Counted from the first letter of the stretch, positions 45,426 to 58,753 are shown. The stretch: DNA of 64,000 nucleotides from Archivesica marissinica (GCA_014843695.1 CM026386.1:89275943-89339942); one strand, 5' to 3'. Notes: a model not told the origin generated them from the letters alone. Translations and numbers: made by a program.

Positions 45426-48400
45426 ATATTTAGCTGCAAAATGCATAGCTATTCTTCGTTTATTCTGCAGGGGGCTATTATATATAATGGTGGTAATAAC
45501 GAGAGTTTCTCATAACATCTGCACTCAGTTCAGGGTTGGATCTAGCATTTGACAAGGAGGGTTATGTGTCTAATGGGGGGGGGGGTGCATAAGAAAACAA
45601 ATCTATTTTAATGGTGAAAAAGTATAAATTGACAGCCAAATGGAGGTTAGACCTCTAAACCACCAACACACACCGATCCGACACTGCAATTTATAATACA
45701 ACGTTTATAAATTTGGCTTACCAGCTTCAATATATGTGAACATGTGGGAAGGAATGCTTGAGTAGTACAACTAGAAGTCTTTATGTACACTAGTACAAAT
45801 GTGTCTAACGACAAGAAATGTTATATTTTCATTCTAGGAATAGCGGTGACAGATTGTCATACATTTCCTATAAAAGACTGGTGCTCATCTACAGACAATG
45901 TAGAAAACATAATTGACATGCCATGGGGTTTGTCATACCGTGGTATGCATTCATTTTGGAATTACCTTTTAACAATATCTCCTATACATCATTCCAATTG
46001 ACTTTGAGCCAAGACTTACATTGTATGTTTTCATTGAATGGTTAACCAAACTTGACCTAATTGCCATTGGAAATAACAACATAAATGCAGCTTGCCTGAA
46101 ATCCGATATTAGTGTCAAATTACCCCGCCCGATGGCCAAGACAAATGTCTCTCGTTTATAGATCACACTACAATGTCATAAACTGCTTAAGAGGACATTG
46201 ATGAATTGAGGTACGGGTGCACTAACAGTGTTCTGATCACTAATGATGAAATAATGAGATTCCCAAACATGGGTTCTATAATTAAATTAATGTGATCGAT
46301 CTATATCGACTGTATATCGATTCAAAAAGTGACATGTCAGTAATTTTATTGGTTTTTTATATACATATATATAACATTTTGATACATTTGGATACATTTG
46401 AATTGTATGGGTCAGTATAAAGGGAGTTATGGAAACTAGTATAAACATGCCTTTCTACTCTATATTATTTAAATGTGACAGTATCGGTATGCATTGCTAC
46501 TTGACCATGCCAACGAGTATATCTTATGCAACATACATGTAGTCACCTGTTTGCATACTATGTACATGTATGTTGATTTCCGTAATTGATACAATACTGA
46601 GTTATGATTTCACTAGTAACATATTATCAGCCACTGTATATTTGGATTATTACTCCATGGCCGATTGGACTAGATTATCTTTGATAGCCTTGTTAGCTCT
46701 TGATATGCATGTGTTGTACTGTCAATGTATTTGGGAGGTGGGTTTCCAAATTGCACATACTAAAAGCTGAAGGCTATATAATTAACATTAAAGATATTCG
46801 CGGTAGAAAAGTATCACAACGTGTACATTTTATGCTCACACCGCCTGTCAAATTACAACAAAATAACATGCAAACACACAGTTTGATTTAACATGCCGTT
46901 TAACCATAAAAAGGGTTTTCATCAGTCATAGGCGTGATTGCTGCATGGGATAACTCATTCCTGATGGAATCCATCGCAACGAGGGAGAGAGAAGAGGAAA
47001 TGTGGAATTTATATTAAATGCCTTGCCAAAGGACACAATCGTAAGCGAATGCGCTATCACGACTTCCACAAGTTTAGCTAGTTATGACCTCAATACACGC
47101 CTCATTTGGCCTCTTAAGACAGGTGGTATCTTTATCGAGGTATTCTCTTGGATTTGTTTGACTGTTTCAATCAGTGTTATCATATATGGGGCTTAGATTT
47201 TAAATATTATCACAATATTTGCATTTTTCATTTTTATGAATACACATGAACATAATTAGATCTTCTATAATGTTGTAAAAGTTATGTTATATAATAATAT
47301 GCCGTTGGTTACTGACGAGATACATAGAATTCCAACAGTTTTAATGAAAAAGTGAGAACATTGATTGGCATGTTACAAATTAATTCATAAAAAACGAAGT
47401 CAATAGCATACCAGTTTTATTTAATGTTTTACTTAGGCATACATTGAACTAATGATATACAACATTAGAAGAAATTCTATTATTGTGGGGAAAATATATC
47501 TGAAATTATATCCTAAATATTACATGAAAAATACAAAAATAATCTCACCAAAATCAAGTACTCAAACATAGAAAATTCATAATTTAGGATTATTGTATTC
47601 TAAATATGCATATTTTATTTTTGCAGTTACACGCACGTATGATTAATAGTCATATGTAACATATTAGTATATCAATACACACATAATAATTGCAAATAAT
47701 TTTTTTATTTTATTTTACTATGAGAAATTATTGGCCGAAGTGGAAAATAGGCACGTTATAAAAATAATAATAAAAAAAAACGAAGTCATTAGCATTTCAA
47801 TTTCATTTCATATTTTGTATGAACAAATTCAATTATTGTAAGCTTTAAAACATGCTGATTATATACATACATCACAGGATTGTGCAAGTCAGCTGATGGT
47901 ATGATTGGTTGTAGGATGAATTGACATTTGCTTAAGATGTATATTGCATTATTTTAGCTTGTTTCAGTCGGTTCCTCGTCAGGAGCGTACTGGTGAGACT
48001 AGACTATTGAATGCTAGATTGTAAGATAAAATAGCTGCACATGCTGTAGTGAGAGGAGGCCTGGCTGGATATTTTCTAACGAGACACCATGTTTCGTTGA
48101 CTGCTTAAGTCATGCATGCAGATCGATGCATTTCTAAATTAATAACTAATTACAAGTTATATTCTGAGACAGCTGTTAATTGGATTTTCAGCTCATAATA
48201 CGATCACGGAGGAATACGAAATAGGTAACCACGCTACGTTACATATGAGTTTATTGGTGCAGTGAACAGGATCCTATCTCAACGGATACGGTATGAAATT
48301 AAGTTTGAATTTTTACAATATACAAATTAGCCTTAGCAAGCATCGTATAATTGATCAAGAATGTGCAATAAGTTGGTTAGTAACGGTTGGTGACAGTTTG

Positions 48401-48608
48401 CTCCTGATGCAAATGTCATTGGAGTAAACTATACACACATGTATTCATAAGTGTCTCGCATGTATAAACTATATTCACTAAATGTAGGGCAGAATTATGT
48501 TGGTTCAAAAACAAGACATTTTCTAGTGTAGTATTTATATGCGACAAAAATGACATAGTTACAATTATTTACTTCAAATACATAGTTCCTACGGCAGTCA
48601 AAAACACT
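45426..48608. other. Intron sequence, no gene seen
   Basis: A G11 run lies at about 45577-45587. Several 60-70-codon open frames lack splice sites or similarity. A 24-bp word starting CTCATTCCTGATGGAATCC at 46951 is shared with 42184. Confidence 0.5.
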
Positions 48609-48906
48609 GATACGATCTTATCTTGGCAGCCATTTTGACTGGCAAGTGTTATTTACGGCAATTTCATGATACAATCTTATCTTGGCAGCCATTTTGACTG
48701 GCACGTTTTATTAACGGCAATTTCATGATACGATCTTATCTTGGCAGCCATTTTGACTAGCATGTTTTATTAACGGCACTTTCATGATACGATCTTATCT
48801 TGGCAGCCATTTTGACTGACAAGTTTTATTAACGGCAATTTCATGATACAATCTTATCTTGGCAGCCATTTTGACTGGCACGTTTTATTAACGGCAATTT
48901 CATGAT
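48609..48906. repeat. 59-bp minisatellite, five copies
   Basis: GATACGATCTTATCTTGGCA followed by GCCATTTTGACTGGCA starts at 48609, 48668, 48727, 48786 and 48845, exactly 59 bp apart. Confidence 0.92.
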
Positions 48907-49419
48907 ATTACTAGTAATTCTTTAATTGCAATAATTTTTTGACAATGATGTATGAATTATAAATTATAAGAACTTAACTTGCACCTAATTTTGAAAGTCT
49001 ATTTTCACAGTTGAAATATTAATATACAGTTAAATTGTTTTGTATTCGTTATTGATATGAAATTTGTGAAATGATACAAAATATATGTCCATTGAGAGCT
49101 TTCCAACAATGTATGAACCATGGTGATGGGATGAAAATAAATATTTTATGAAGAAAACAAAATTACACTATTTATATATAATATCTGATCAACTTTGCCA
49201 TTCAAAATGGCAGCCACAGTAGGAATGATGACGTCACACGGGAACTATGTATTGAGATATTTATCTTCAGGTTATTGAAATATTTGGAGATTGATAATAT
49301 GCAAATGGGACAGGCTTTAGCTACACGGTGATTAGTTTATCCGTCTGCTATAAAATTCCATATAAAACTTGAACTCAGAACTCGTTTGGGTTTTACTTTC
49401 GTACCAACAGTCAAATGGC

Positions 49420-49900
49420 GACTCTCCAGCCATTATTGATGGAAGAAGATACCTGGTGCCCCTATGAACAGTATTTCAGGCATGGATGGGCACCCATATA
49501 GAACCAACGACCTTCCACAAGTATGTTGGATAGTTTCCTTACATGCAATAATTGGACACCCCCAATGAGGTTCGAACATACAGCGGTGAGAGGTATGTGA
49601 TTAGATGTCAACGATCTTAACTACTGAAGTACTCGGTCACGGAGGCCTCTGAATTATATCAAACCCCTCGTGCATTTAAGGAGCTTGGAACCACACGTGT
49701 TCATATGACCATTGACAACTACGTATAACATTGAACAGGTGCAGTAGGTGGCTTTGCTGTGCATATCGTCGTGATATAGTGAGGATTTGATTTGTTAGTT
49801 GGATCGCTTCCTTACTTGAAGATTTCGACACCCCTAGTGGGAATTTGAACATACAGTGGTCAGGGACAACGAGGTCAACGACCATAATAACAAGACAACA
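49420..49900 (-). mobile_element. tRNA-derived SINE-like sequence, two partial copies
   Basis: On the minus strand GTGACCGAGTACTTCAGTAG and ATGTTCGAACCTCATTGGGG (49550-49650) fit A and B boxes. A diverged partial copy (GACACCCCTAGTGGGAATTT on plus) lies at about 49827-49890. Confidence 0.5.
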
Positions 49901-50480
49901 GAGGACACTTGAAGATTTGTGAGCAACGTTATTTCCAAATCCTTGGACTCAGCTTAACAGGTAAAAAGCGGTGATAATTGACTGACACATATACAGTTTA
50001 GCCAAACCGATACACATGGTTCCCGCTGTCGGTCGCCAATGGCACCAATTGCGAACAAAAACAAATACTCCGACTAATTTTGTGAATTGGCGAAACATTT
50101 TATGGCACAACACGTCTTGTCCAATACATGGCTTCATCTATTTATCTGTGAACTGTTTGGCTCTTAGTTGACTCGGAACCCTGGATAAATTTACTCGGAT
50201 CTTACTCCTATATACACTCCTATGTCTTAAGTATAACAAGTTGATGCTTCAGAGTTAATAAAATAACTACTGACTCAAAATGTCAAATAATGTATTTATA
50301 AACATGAACTGGAATTGGAGAATTGGTACAGTAAATTAATGAAAACCTAGCAAAAAAAGTTATTTATGTCTTTTAAATGATTGACTGAATGAATAAGCTT
50401 ATTTATAGAAAATAGAATTCATAATAACTGATTGTTCTTTAACCATCGTATAAGTTATTTACAAGAGAAAAGTAACTTAC

Positions 50481-50774
50481 ACAGCACGAGTACTTCAATA
50501 GTTGAAGAGTTATTTCCCTGTAATTGACTTCCGGTTGACGGGTTTATTGTATTTTCTGCCTTACATGAGTATTGTCCATTATGTGTCGTCTGTATATTGC
50601 TGATTGCCACAGTTTGTCCGACTAAAGTCGATTGGTTAGGTAGTGACCATTTGTATATCGGGGCAGGCTTGCTAGAACTATGACAGCTCACATCTAATCG
50701 CTTTCCTTTGATGATGTTCACAGTCCCCGATACTGGCGTTGAATTGATACTGAATGTGGGTGTAGTCGGTGGAT
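50481..50774 (-). CDS. Ig domain 4 exon
   Basis: The 294-bp phase 1-1 exon encodes a domain with KRLDVSCHSSSKPAP (first Cys), YKWSLPN (core Trp) and NGQYSCKAEN (D/N-G-x-Y-x-C F strand). It starts with PPTTPTFSINS, resembling the linkers that open Ig5, Ig6 and Ig7, so these exons look like products of serial domain duplication. Several N-x-S/T sequons are present (QST preceded by N, NNSS). The acceptor reads TATTCAG and the donor GTAAGTTAC. About 6.4 kb of repeat-bearing intron follows before Ig5. Confidence 0.85.
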
Positions 50775-50949
50775 CTGAATAGAGTTATATGCACTACATG
50801 TATCAATGAACAAACTTATGTAGGATAAATTGAACTTTCAGACTACTAGTAGTAGACTATAAAATAGTGTTTGGATAATAAATGAGATCGATCTATGAAT
50901 GACTCACATAATGTAGTAGGGTGAACCCTCAGTAATACAAACAACTTAC

Positions 50950-51237
50950 ATAATATCTGCACCTCGACGTGTACAAACTGGTTTCCTGCTATGATATGTG
51001 ATGACTGACATGTACATCTTCTGTCTGACTCTCCTGTTGCCGTCCATGTAACAGTTTTTGTTACAGTTTGTCCGCTAGTGACTGAATCTGTACCACTGTT
51101 GTAACAAGTCCACGTCAATGTACCCAATGGATTTCCTCCTGTGATGGAACAAGCCAGCGTTCCTTGGTTCTGTTCTATAACGCGATAGGTACCACCATTA
51201 TTAAAGCTTGTGATACTTGGATTAGTTGTTGGAGGGT
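50950..51237 (-). CDS. Ig domain 3 exon
   Basis: The 288-bp phase 1-1 exon has an Ig fold signature: QGTLACSITGGNP with the first Cys, GTLTWTCYN with the core Trp, and RRCTCQSS near the F strand. Cys residues beyond the usual pair (WTC and CTC) suggest a second disulfide within the domain, as in some CD22/sialoadhesin-like C2 domains; that reading is inference. The acceptor reads TATTGCAG and the donor GTAAGT. It is separated from Ig4 by an intron of only 175 bp, so Ig3 and Ig4 form a close pair, as Ig7 and Ig8 do further along. Confidence 0.85.
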
Positions 51238-52974
51238 CTGCAATATACATCATTAATTATTGTACTAAACGTGTAATAAAGGTGGTAGTTGAGTATCACT
51301 GTACGTGTATCCAGTTTTATATTGTACTTGTGTATACATATGCAAAACATACCAGTTAGTATGCTAAGTAAAGATTAAAATTCATTGGTGCCCTGAAATA
51401 ATAAACTATACATTAATTGCTTGCAATAGTTGGGTAGGTAGTAGCAGGATCGGATCTAAGCGACAACCATTATAGTGTGCACAATGCTAACCAGTCAATG
51501 TCATGTTACTTTGATCTGCAATACCTAACATAATATAATGTATGTACTTTATATGTATACAATGTACATATTTTCAAACGTAATTTATTTCAGTTTCATA
51601 TGTCTTCGTTTTTGTTGTTATTTGATTAAAATATAATACGTCATGTAACTTCTGTCATAGCACTTATGATTCTTTGATGTTTGCAAAAACAACAATGTAA
51701 TGTGTGTTCCCAGAGAAACAATGTTATGAACATGTTTGTAGTTGTTAATGCAGGGATGATATTGGTTGTATATTACGAATGTAGTCCCAATTATTAATAT
51801 AGTTCATTTTTAGTTTCATGACAGGCAGTGTATAGTTGTTGTGTGTGTTTTTTGAGAAATGATGTGCCTTGAGAAGACTTCAGACTAGTTAATGTGATAT
51901 TAGAATTCAGGCCATTGCAACTGAAGGTTGGTAGGCGGTATTATTTGGCGGAGATATACAGTGTGTAAACACAGTGACGTTATTCATAGTTGAGCACTGC
52001 CGTTCATTACATTTGGTATATCTTTACTGTTTATCAGTTTGAGTCGGCTACCTCTTCACGGTGGATGTGGTATCAGAAGAAATGAAAGATTTGAAATATA
52101 AATGAACAGACCGTATGTGTATACGTTTTACTATGTATTTAATAGGCAATTTAGTTGTAACAATTTAGCAAAATTCCAGGCATTTATATACGTGTAGAAT
52201 TTGTTTAAAGGAAACACACCTACATAGTTGTCATGCTCTGCAAACGATTAAGCACGTTTATTTCGTTTCAGAAATGGTTTCAAATTAATTTAACCAAAAA
52301 TGCGAATTGTGTACAGTAATTAAAAAATATAAATTAGTTTGGCATCGATATAAACAGCCGCCATTTTATTACCGGTGTGACGTCATAGCAGAAGTTTCCA
52401 GATAAGGCGATGCAGTGTTCGAAATTCAAATTCAAAAGCGAAATAGCTTTAAAATCGCGTTTTTATTGATACAAATGTTAAATGTGTGCACAATGGAAGC
52501 TGAGAATATTATATTTATATACCCTTGAAATCAGCAACAACGCCTCGGACGACGAATAATTATACTGAACAAGACACAGGTTTGTGGCTGTAAGCCCATT
52601 GTTTTAGGCTATTTTCACTTTGAACCTTTGACTCGCTGATCCCAACATGGGTATTCTACTGACCATTGTGCCTATAATCACATTGTACACCAAATAGTTT
52701 ACACGTTATTCATTTAGCATACGGACAACAAATATAGTCTGTTTCATCTAGTGTGTATGTGTGTGTGGTGGGGGGGGGGGTCAACTTGCATCTCATGTTT
52801 GATTGGACAGATTTGCGAGAACTTTCATGTTATTGCTATATCGTGAATGGTATAAGACATATAGCAGCAATGTTAATAAACTTTCACCAAATGGGTGCCA
52901 GCGATACCAATGTGACTGTCAGTATCAGACAAGTATAATAACCCTCCATATGTTTCAATAGCAAAGTTTCTTAC
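51238..52974. other. Intron 2-3, nothing recognised
   Basis: AT-rich intron with a G10 run at about 52770-52779; no exon or named repeat. Confidence 0.5.
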
Positions 52975-53307
52975 ACTGAACATCCAACTGAGGTCTGCGT
53001 GATGACAGTAATGGAATTCGTCCCTGAATATTGTTTACGCTGCAGTATACCTTCATGCCGGTATCACTTCGAGGAGGAAACAGTTTCAATGTACTGACTG
53101 ACTTAATAAGATTGTTCACTGGACTTGTAGACGAGGATGTATTCACTGTAATTTCCTGATCAGGATTTGTACCAGCATCTTTGTACCATGTGATAGTGGC
53201 TGCAGGTCGTTCGCCGGAAGTCTCACATACAAACATTACCTCGTTGTTTTCCGCTACTGTCGCTGTGTTCTGTACCGGGCTGCTCATTGTAACAGATGTT
53301 ACTGGAA
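52975..53307 (-). CDS. Ig domain 2 exon
   Basis: The 333-bp phase 1-1 exon encodes a canonical Ig domain: VAENNEVMFVC supplies the first Cys, TITWYKD the core Trp, and GMKVYCSVNN the second Cys. The acceptor reads TATTTAG and the donor GTAAGA. The sequence AATITWYKD is typical of I-set or C2-set domains of cell adhesion receptors. It stands alone, 1.7 kb from Ig3 on one side and about 8.6 kb from Ig1 on the other. No frame break or missing core residue is seen. It could be skipped or duplicated without frame loss because both ends are in phase 1. Confidence 0.85.
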
Positions 53308-53394
53308 CTAAATACATAAATACCTAGTAGTATAGTAGTCAATGTTTAGGTGACATAATCAAGAAATAAAGTCTGTGTTAAAGCAAATGTTGAT

Positions 53395-53526
53395 AAATAT
53401 GCTGCCAATAACTCTCTTTCTCTCGGTATATCTCCCTCACTCCCTCGCTCCCTCCCTCGCTATCCCCCTCGCTCCCTCCCTCGCTCACTCCCTCCCTCCC
53501 TTGCTCACTCCCTCCTTCTTTCTCTA
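53395..53526. repeat. Polypyrimidine (CCCT/CTCG)n tract
   Basis: About 130 bp almost purely C and T, built of CTCCCTCC and CTCGCTCC words. Confidence 0.9.
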
Positions 53527-53559
53527 GCAACAAGAAACGCAATTTTCAATGTGCAATGT

Positions 53560-54066
53560 GTCATAGCCTGGAATTGGATCGCAATCATAGCAATCGTTAA
53601 TTAAACCATCAATAAACGTTACATGGAAAATATTCAGTAGTTTTATTGATAGTGTATTAACGATTGCTATGATTGCGATCTAATTTCAGGCTATGACATT
53701 TTTTATTTATATGGGATGATGACGTTTATTTACTTCCTTTCCTGACTATATATCCAATATAGTCATAACAATGTATTATAAATATACGCCCAAAATTGCG
53801 ATTCATCATCTATTCCAAAGCTGACCTGAAAGTGACCAACACTAGTTATTGGTTAGAATACGTCACATGCAAATTGTTAGTATGACCATTTATAAATAAA
53901 TTTTCATATATACAAGTGCATACGATATACTTTAAGTAATGAACGCCAGACGGACATATATACAGGGGGGGGGGGGAAATATAAAACAACTGAATATTTT
54001 CCATGTAACGTTTATAGGTGGTTTATTAACGATTGCTATGATTGCGATCCAATTCCAGGCTATGAC
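53560..54066. mobile_element. 507-bp inverted-repeat element with a third internal end
   Basis: The left arm (GTCATAGCCTGGAATTGGAT...) at 53560-53645 and the right arm at 53980-54066 are reverse complements over about 85 bp. An additional inverted copy of the outer 46 bp lies at 53652-53697. No coding sequence is seen. AATGT lies just outside the left end and nearly abuts the right end, a possible target duplication. It is probably a MITE with a duplicated terminus. Confidence 0.75.
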
Positions 54067-55044
54067 AAATGTATACATTAAATCCATTTTTACAGCATAT
54101 TATATGCGATAACAAACTTCGACATAATTAGCATGTTAGCATATCTTCGTGTTATCAACGGAAGCAAATAATTATGTAATAATGTGACCGCGAACATTCC
54201 ATTATTTTTTCTTTAAAAACCTTGGAAAACATTCTCATAAATAATATAGACGGCAATATATGGTGTGTTTAGGACCAAAAATTGAAATTCCGAAATCCGA
54301 AATAATGCAATGACAAATAGTTGGCTAAATATGGCTAAAATCCTACCACTACATGGTGTATGTTTATTGTACGCATTTTGGCATCAAGAAATCGGCATCA
54401 AATATAACAGTATTTATTGTTCTCCCAAATCTTACCAACAGAAACATATTGGTTCAACTAATACACATTTTGTTGACATACTGGATTAACACTAATATTT
54501 CAATATGCCACTCAATACACTTCGGGAGTAGCATGGGGTTACCCAACGTTTGTATTGATGACAGCGTAGTGTTGTCATTGATGGCATACGCTTCCAACTA
54601 GTTTTCTCTTTCCAAGCACTTTAGACACTATGCTAAAATATAAATCTTATCTTGTCTATTGACATGTATATCTCATCGTCTCTCGATAATAGGCAGGACT
54701 GGTCCGTTATATTGGAATTATACAATTATAAAATGGGTAACATGTTTATATTTTCAACTATTTTCATTATATATCTATACATGCCCAACATTGCACATCC
54801 TACAATGAGTTTATGAGAACATATGTATTTAATGGTTCTCATTAAAAACAGGATCTCATTGATTGACATCTAGAGTACCATTGGCAGCATCCTCCAAATG
54901 CAGTTCAAATCTTCCTACAGCCCCACTGTTCAATTTCTAAAACATTTTCCTGCTTATATTGACTACAACATATATTAATATCATAGAAGCGGTAGTAAGG
55001 ATGCTACTACAAAGTAGATAACATTCCTTGCAGTTGCCGATGAG
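54067..55044. other. Intron sequence, nothing recognised
   Basis: AT-rich; an 82-codon open frame at 54353-54601 lacks similarity. Confidence 0.5.
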
Positions 55045-55640
55045 GAGTGTATGATGATGATGTAAGTTTATTTAATATCCTCGCCTCCGGCGAATCATAT
55101 GGGCGAGCGTACTAAGATGATTATTCCTCTGAGGTGCTTATGATGACATCCTCAGGTGGCTTCTTCTTTCTTTCCATGCCAGGGTGACAAGGCCTGGTCT
55201 GTACGTGATCCTTTGTAGGGCCACCCTCCTCACTGTTGGTGACCCCGCAGCAGCATTTATACGGATCTGGCAGTTAGACATCTGGTCGTCGATTGTCACT
55301 CAGGGGAGCGTGGATGCCACGACCGTTGCCGCTCCCTCAGGTCCGCTGTCTCATCTATCCGCTGGAGAAGTAATAGGAGGAGAACGATCTAAGAAGCCAG
55401 CGAATGTTTAATTACCACTATCTAGAAGAGATGGCGGATCTGTCCTAATGTGCCACAGCCGTGGGTCCACATGCTGGCGAGCCTCCCCCTTCGCAAGATC
55501 GACGACCAGAACATCCCAGAATCCTACGCTGCTGCTGCGGGATGTGCCAGGGTCACGACGTGCACGTCGTGAGGAGATCGGCCGGGAGGAGTAGATTCAA
55601 GTGTACCATTTATACTGACGCACTCTTTGACCCACTTAAT
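55045..55640 (-). mobile_element. GC-rich 3' fragment of a probable non-LTR element
   Basis: Read on the minus strand, the fragment ends CGAGGATATTAAATAAACTT ACATCATCATCAT, a simple-repeat tail. The segment GCCCATATGATTCGCCGGAG near the end resembles the 3' part of SINE family A (GCTCATATGGGCAACCGGTA). The GC content contrasts with the flanks. No reverse transcriptase motif is present, so the LINE identity is inferred from the tail alone. Confidence 0.4.
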
Positions 55641-55828
55641 TTGAACATACGTGTCTATATATAATATTGTGCAACATTCTATTACTGACTCAAGAGTAAA
55701 CGATATTGGAAGGCTATCCTTTAGGTTGTCTAGTGATTCAGCTTTTAATTTATGTGACACCTTTCTAATAAACTGACCAAAGACTCTTATTTATGAGTTA
55801 ATTGTACTTCTGATTGTGATGTGGTTAA

Positions 55829-56232
55829 CAATCACATATCTTGTTTTGGTCTGATATCCAACGTTACAAGATCATATACAACCGCATATCTTGTTTTGGT
55901 CTGATAGCCAACGTTACAAGATCATATACAATCACATATCTTGTTTTGGTCTGATAGCCAACGTTACAAGATCATATACAACCGCATATCTTGTTTTGGT
56001 CTGATAGCCAACGTTACAAGATCATATACAACCGCATATCTTGTTTTTGTCTGATAGCCAACGTTACAAGATCATATACAACCGCATATCTTGTTTTTGT
56101 CTGATAGCCAACGTTACAAGATCATATACAACCGCATATCTTGTTTTGGTCTGATAGTCAACATTACAAGATCATGTACAACCGCCTATCTTGTTTTGGT
56201 CTGACAGCCAACGTTACAAGATCATGTACGCG
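55829..56232. repeat. 50-bp minisatellite, eight copies
   Basis: CGCATATCTTGTTTTGGTCT followed by GATAGCCAACGTTACAAGATC recurs at exact 50-bp spacing with few substitutions. Confidence 0.95.
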
Positions 56233-56576
56233 ATCAAGCTTGGCGAAGTGAAATGGCTGTGTCCAGTGTATTCTTCAGATATACTATCTATAAACCATCA
56301 CATCTAGTTGTGTTTATCTCAACGAGATCTTTCCTCCACACACGAAACCCCATCCGCGAAATGGATCTGAGACTAGAATGTCTAATATAATATTAAGTAT
56401 AGTGTCAATATCTGTCTAAATGTGCATGTATCCTTCATTTCGTATACTGCTTTAGCTAATGTTTTAATTCACCAAGGTCTATTTGCATTAAATTTTGTTG
56501 CTAATTTTATATGAATGACTTGATTTTTTCTGTTGTCGCCAGAAACGTGTAAGCTACGTTACCAGAGATACATACG

Positions 56577-58753
56577 TGGCAACGTGACAGGTTTAAGAAA
56601 AAGGCAACCAAAACCAATTCTGCCACCGACTGGAACTTGTATAAACACATGCGTAATAAAGTAAACAACCTAAAAAAACATGCTAACGAGCAATTTTTTA
56701 ATAACCTTGAAGCTAATCTGAATAATCCAAGATCCTACTGGAAAACGGTTAAAATGTTAATTAAAAATAATAATAGTAAGTGCAACACTATTCCCCCTCT
56801 TACAGTTGAAAACAATAACACTATCAAATATTATATCAAAGATATCGAAAAGGCGAACTGTTTGAACGAATATTTTTGTTTCTGTATCACACGTAGATGA
56901 AACTAATGCTCAGTTACCGAACTTTGTCTCCAAAACTAATACAACCCTAACTGATTTCGTTATTCAAGAACAAGAAATAATTGATATAATTTCTTCATTA
57001 CTAATAAATAAGGCTGTAGGACCAGACGAAATAAGTGATAGAATGTTGAAAGAAACTCGAAATACTATTAGTAAACCTCTATGCATATTGTTTAGAAGAT
57101 CATTACACGAAGATATATATCCAAATAACTGGACATTTGCAAAAGTTATGCCTCTATTTAAAAAAGGCAACAAAAGCACACCCTCCAACTACAGACCCAT
57201 ATCATTGATCAGTTGTATAGGAATAGTCATGGAAAGGGTAATATACAAACATATTTACAATCATTTACATTCAAGTAATCTAATGCAATCTGGTTTTCTG
57301 CCGGGACACTCGACTATTTACCAATCTTTAGACATATATCATCAAATTTGTGAATAATTTGACAAACAACAAACAACCTGTATAGTGTTCTGCGACAGCG
57401 TTTGACCGTGTCTGGCACCGAGGCCTTCTTTATAAACTTAGACAATATGGTATTAATGGTGAACTTCTTCAATGGTTAAACGATTACCTTTATAACAGCA
57501 AACAATCTGTCTTTGTAGGATCTGAAATATCAAGTCCAACATCTGGCGTTCCTCAAGGCTCCGCCTTAGGACTGCTATTATTTCTGATATACGTCAATAA
57601 CATAGCTGAAAATTTGCTAAGCGTAACAAGACTATTCGCGGATGATAGCTCACTAGCTGTTTCCTCCAACAACATGCAATATATTGAAACAACATTGAAT
57701 CACGATCTCCAAAAAATAATGGCTAGTAAATTTTAATCCTAACAAAACGGAAATTATGATTTTCCCATCCAGTGTTACTTTTAGACGGACTCTATATTTT
57801 AACAATACTAAACTCGATTTTGCTGAGCACCACAAACACCTCGGCTTAACATTATCATCAGATCTTAAATGGCACGAACACATACATAATATTACAGTAT
57901 CAGCGACGAAAGTTTTAAGTTCAATGAGAGCTGTGAAATATAAACTAAAGAGAAATACTATTAACCAAATTTATATATCATATATGAGGCCCATTTTGGA
58001 ATACGCTTCTGTCGTATGGGATGGGTGTACCGAGTACGAAAAGAGATCTTTTAATTAGAACTATTACAATTCGAAGCGGCACGTGTAGTAACAGGACTCG
58101 CAAGGTCCGTATCAATCCATTTATTAACGAAAGAAATTGGTTGGGTACCGTTATCAAAAACTTATCACTGTTTTTAAAGCAAAACAAGGTCTTATATCGA
58201 GTTACCTTAGAAACATTTTCCCTAATATCGTATCTGAAACTACAGACTACCCATTACATAATAATGACAACTATACAACAATCGCAAGGCGAACACAAGT
58301 CTATAATAACTCGTTCATACCATCCTCAACAGCTCTATGGAATTCACTTGACGCAAGTATCCGAAATGCCGAATCACTAAATATATTTAAATCGCGACTA
58401 AGAGAAATGTTCAAAGCACCCATCGTACCTAAACACTTTTTATATGGCGAACGATCACTCTCTGTACTTCATGCCCGACTACGAAACAAGTGCAGCAATC
58501 TAAACAATGACCTGTTCAATAATTACATACGAGTAAATCCACACTGTGACTTTGACTCCCAAATCGAAGACATTTTTTCTTTCAATGTAATAAATTAACT
58601 GTTCAAAGAATTACTCTATTCAATGAAACTAGAGCTGTTCACCCCCTTAGTGTCAACCTGATTTTACATGGCCGCGAAACACTAAATGTGAACCAAAATA
58701 TATTTATATTTGCAGCAGTTCAAAAGTATATTAAACAATCAAAGCGTTTCTAA
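56577..58753 (+). pseudogene. Non-LTR retrotransposon ORF2 remnant (reverse transcriptase)
   Basis: A plus-strand LINE, truncated at the 5' side, starts in the linker after the endonuclease (WQRDRFKKKATKTNSATDWN) and lacks the endonuclease. The reverse transcriptase is recognisable in order: VGPDEISDRM, FKKGNKSTPSNYRPISLIS, QSGFLPGHST, AFDRVWHRGLL, SGVPQGSALG and the catalytic LFADDSS near 57637. Then come LEYASVVWDGC, LLQFEAARVVTGLA and TALWNSLDASIRNAESLNIF, and a C-terminal stretch ending KQSKRF with stop at 58751-58753. At least four frame breaks (near 56890, 57355-57405, 57735 and 58055) disable it. The arrangement resembles Jockey/CR1-group elements; the clade is uncertain. Confidence 0.85.
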
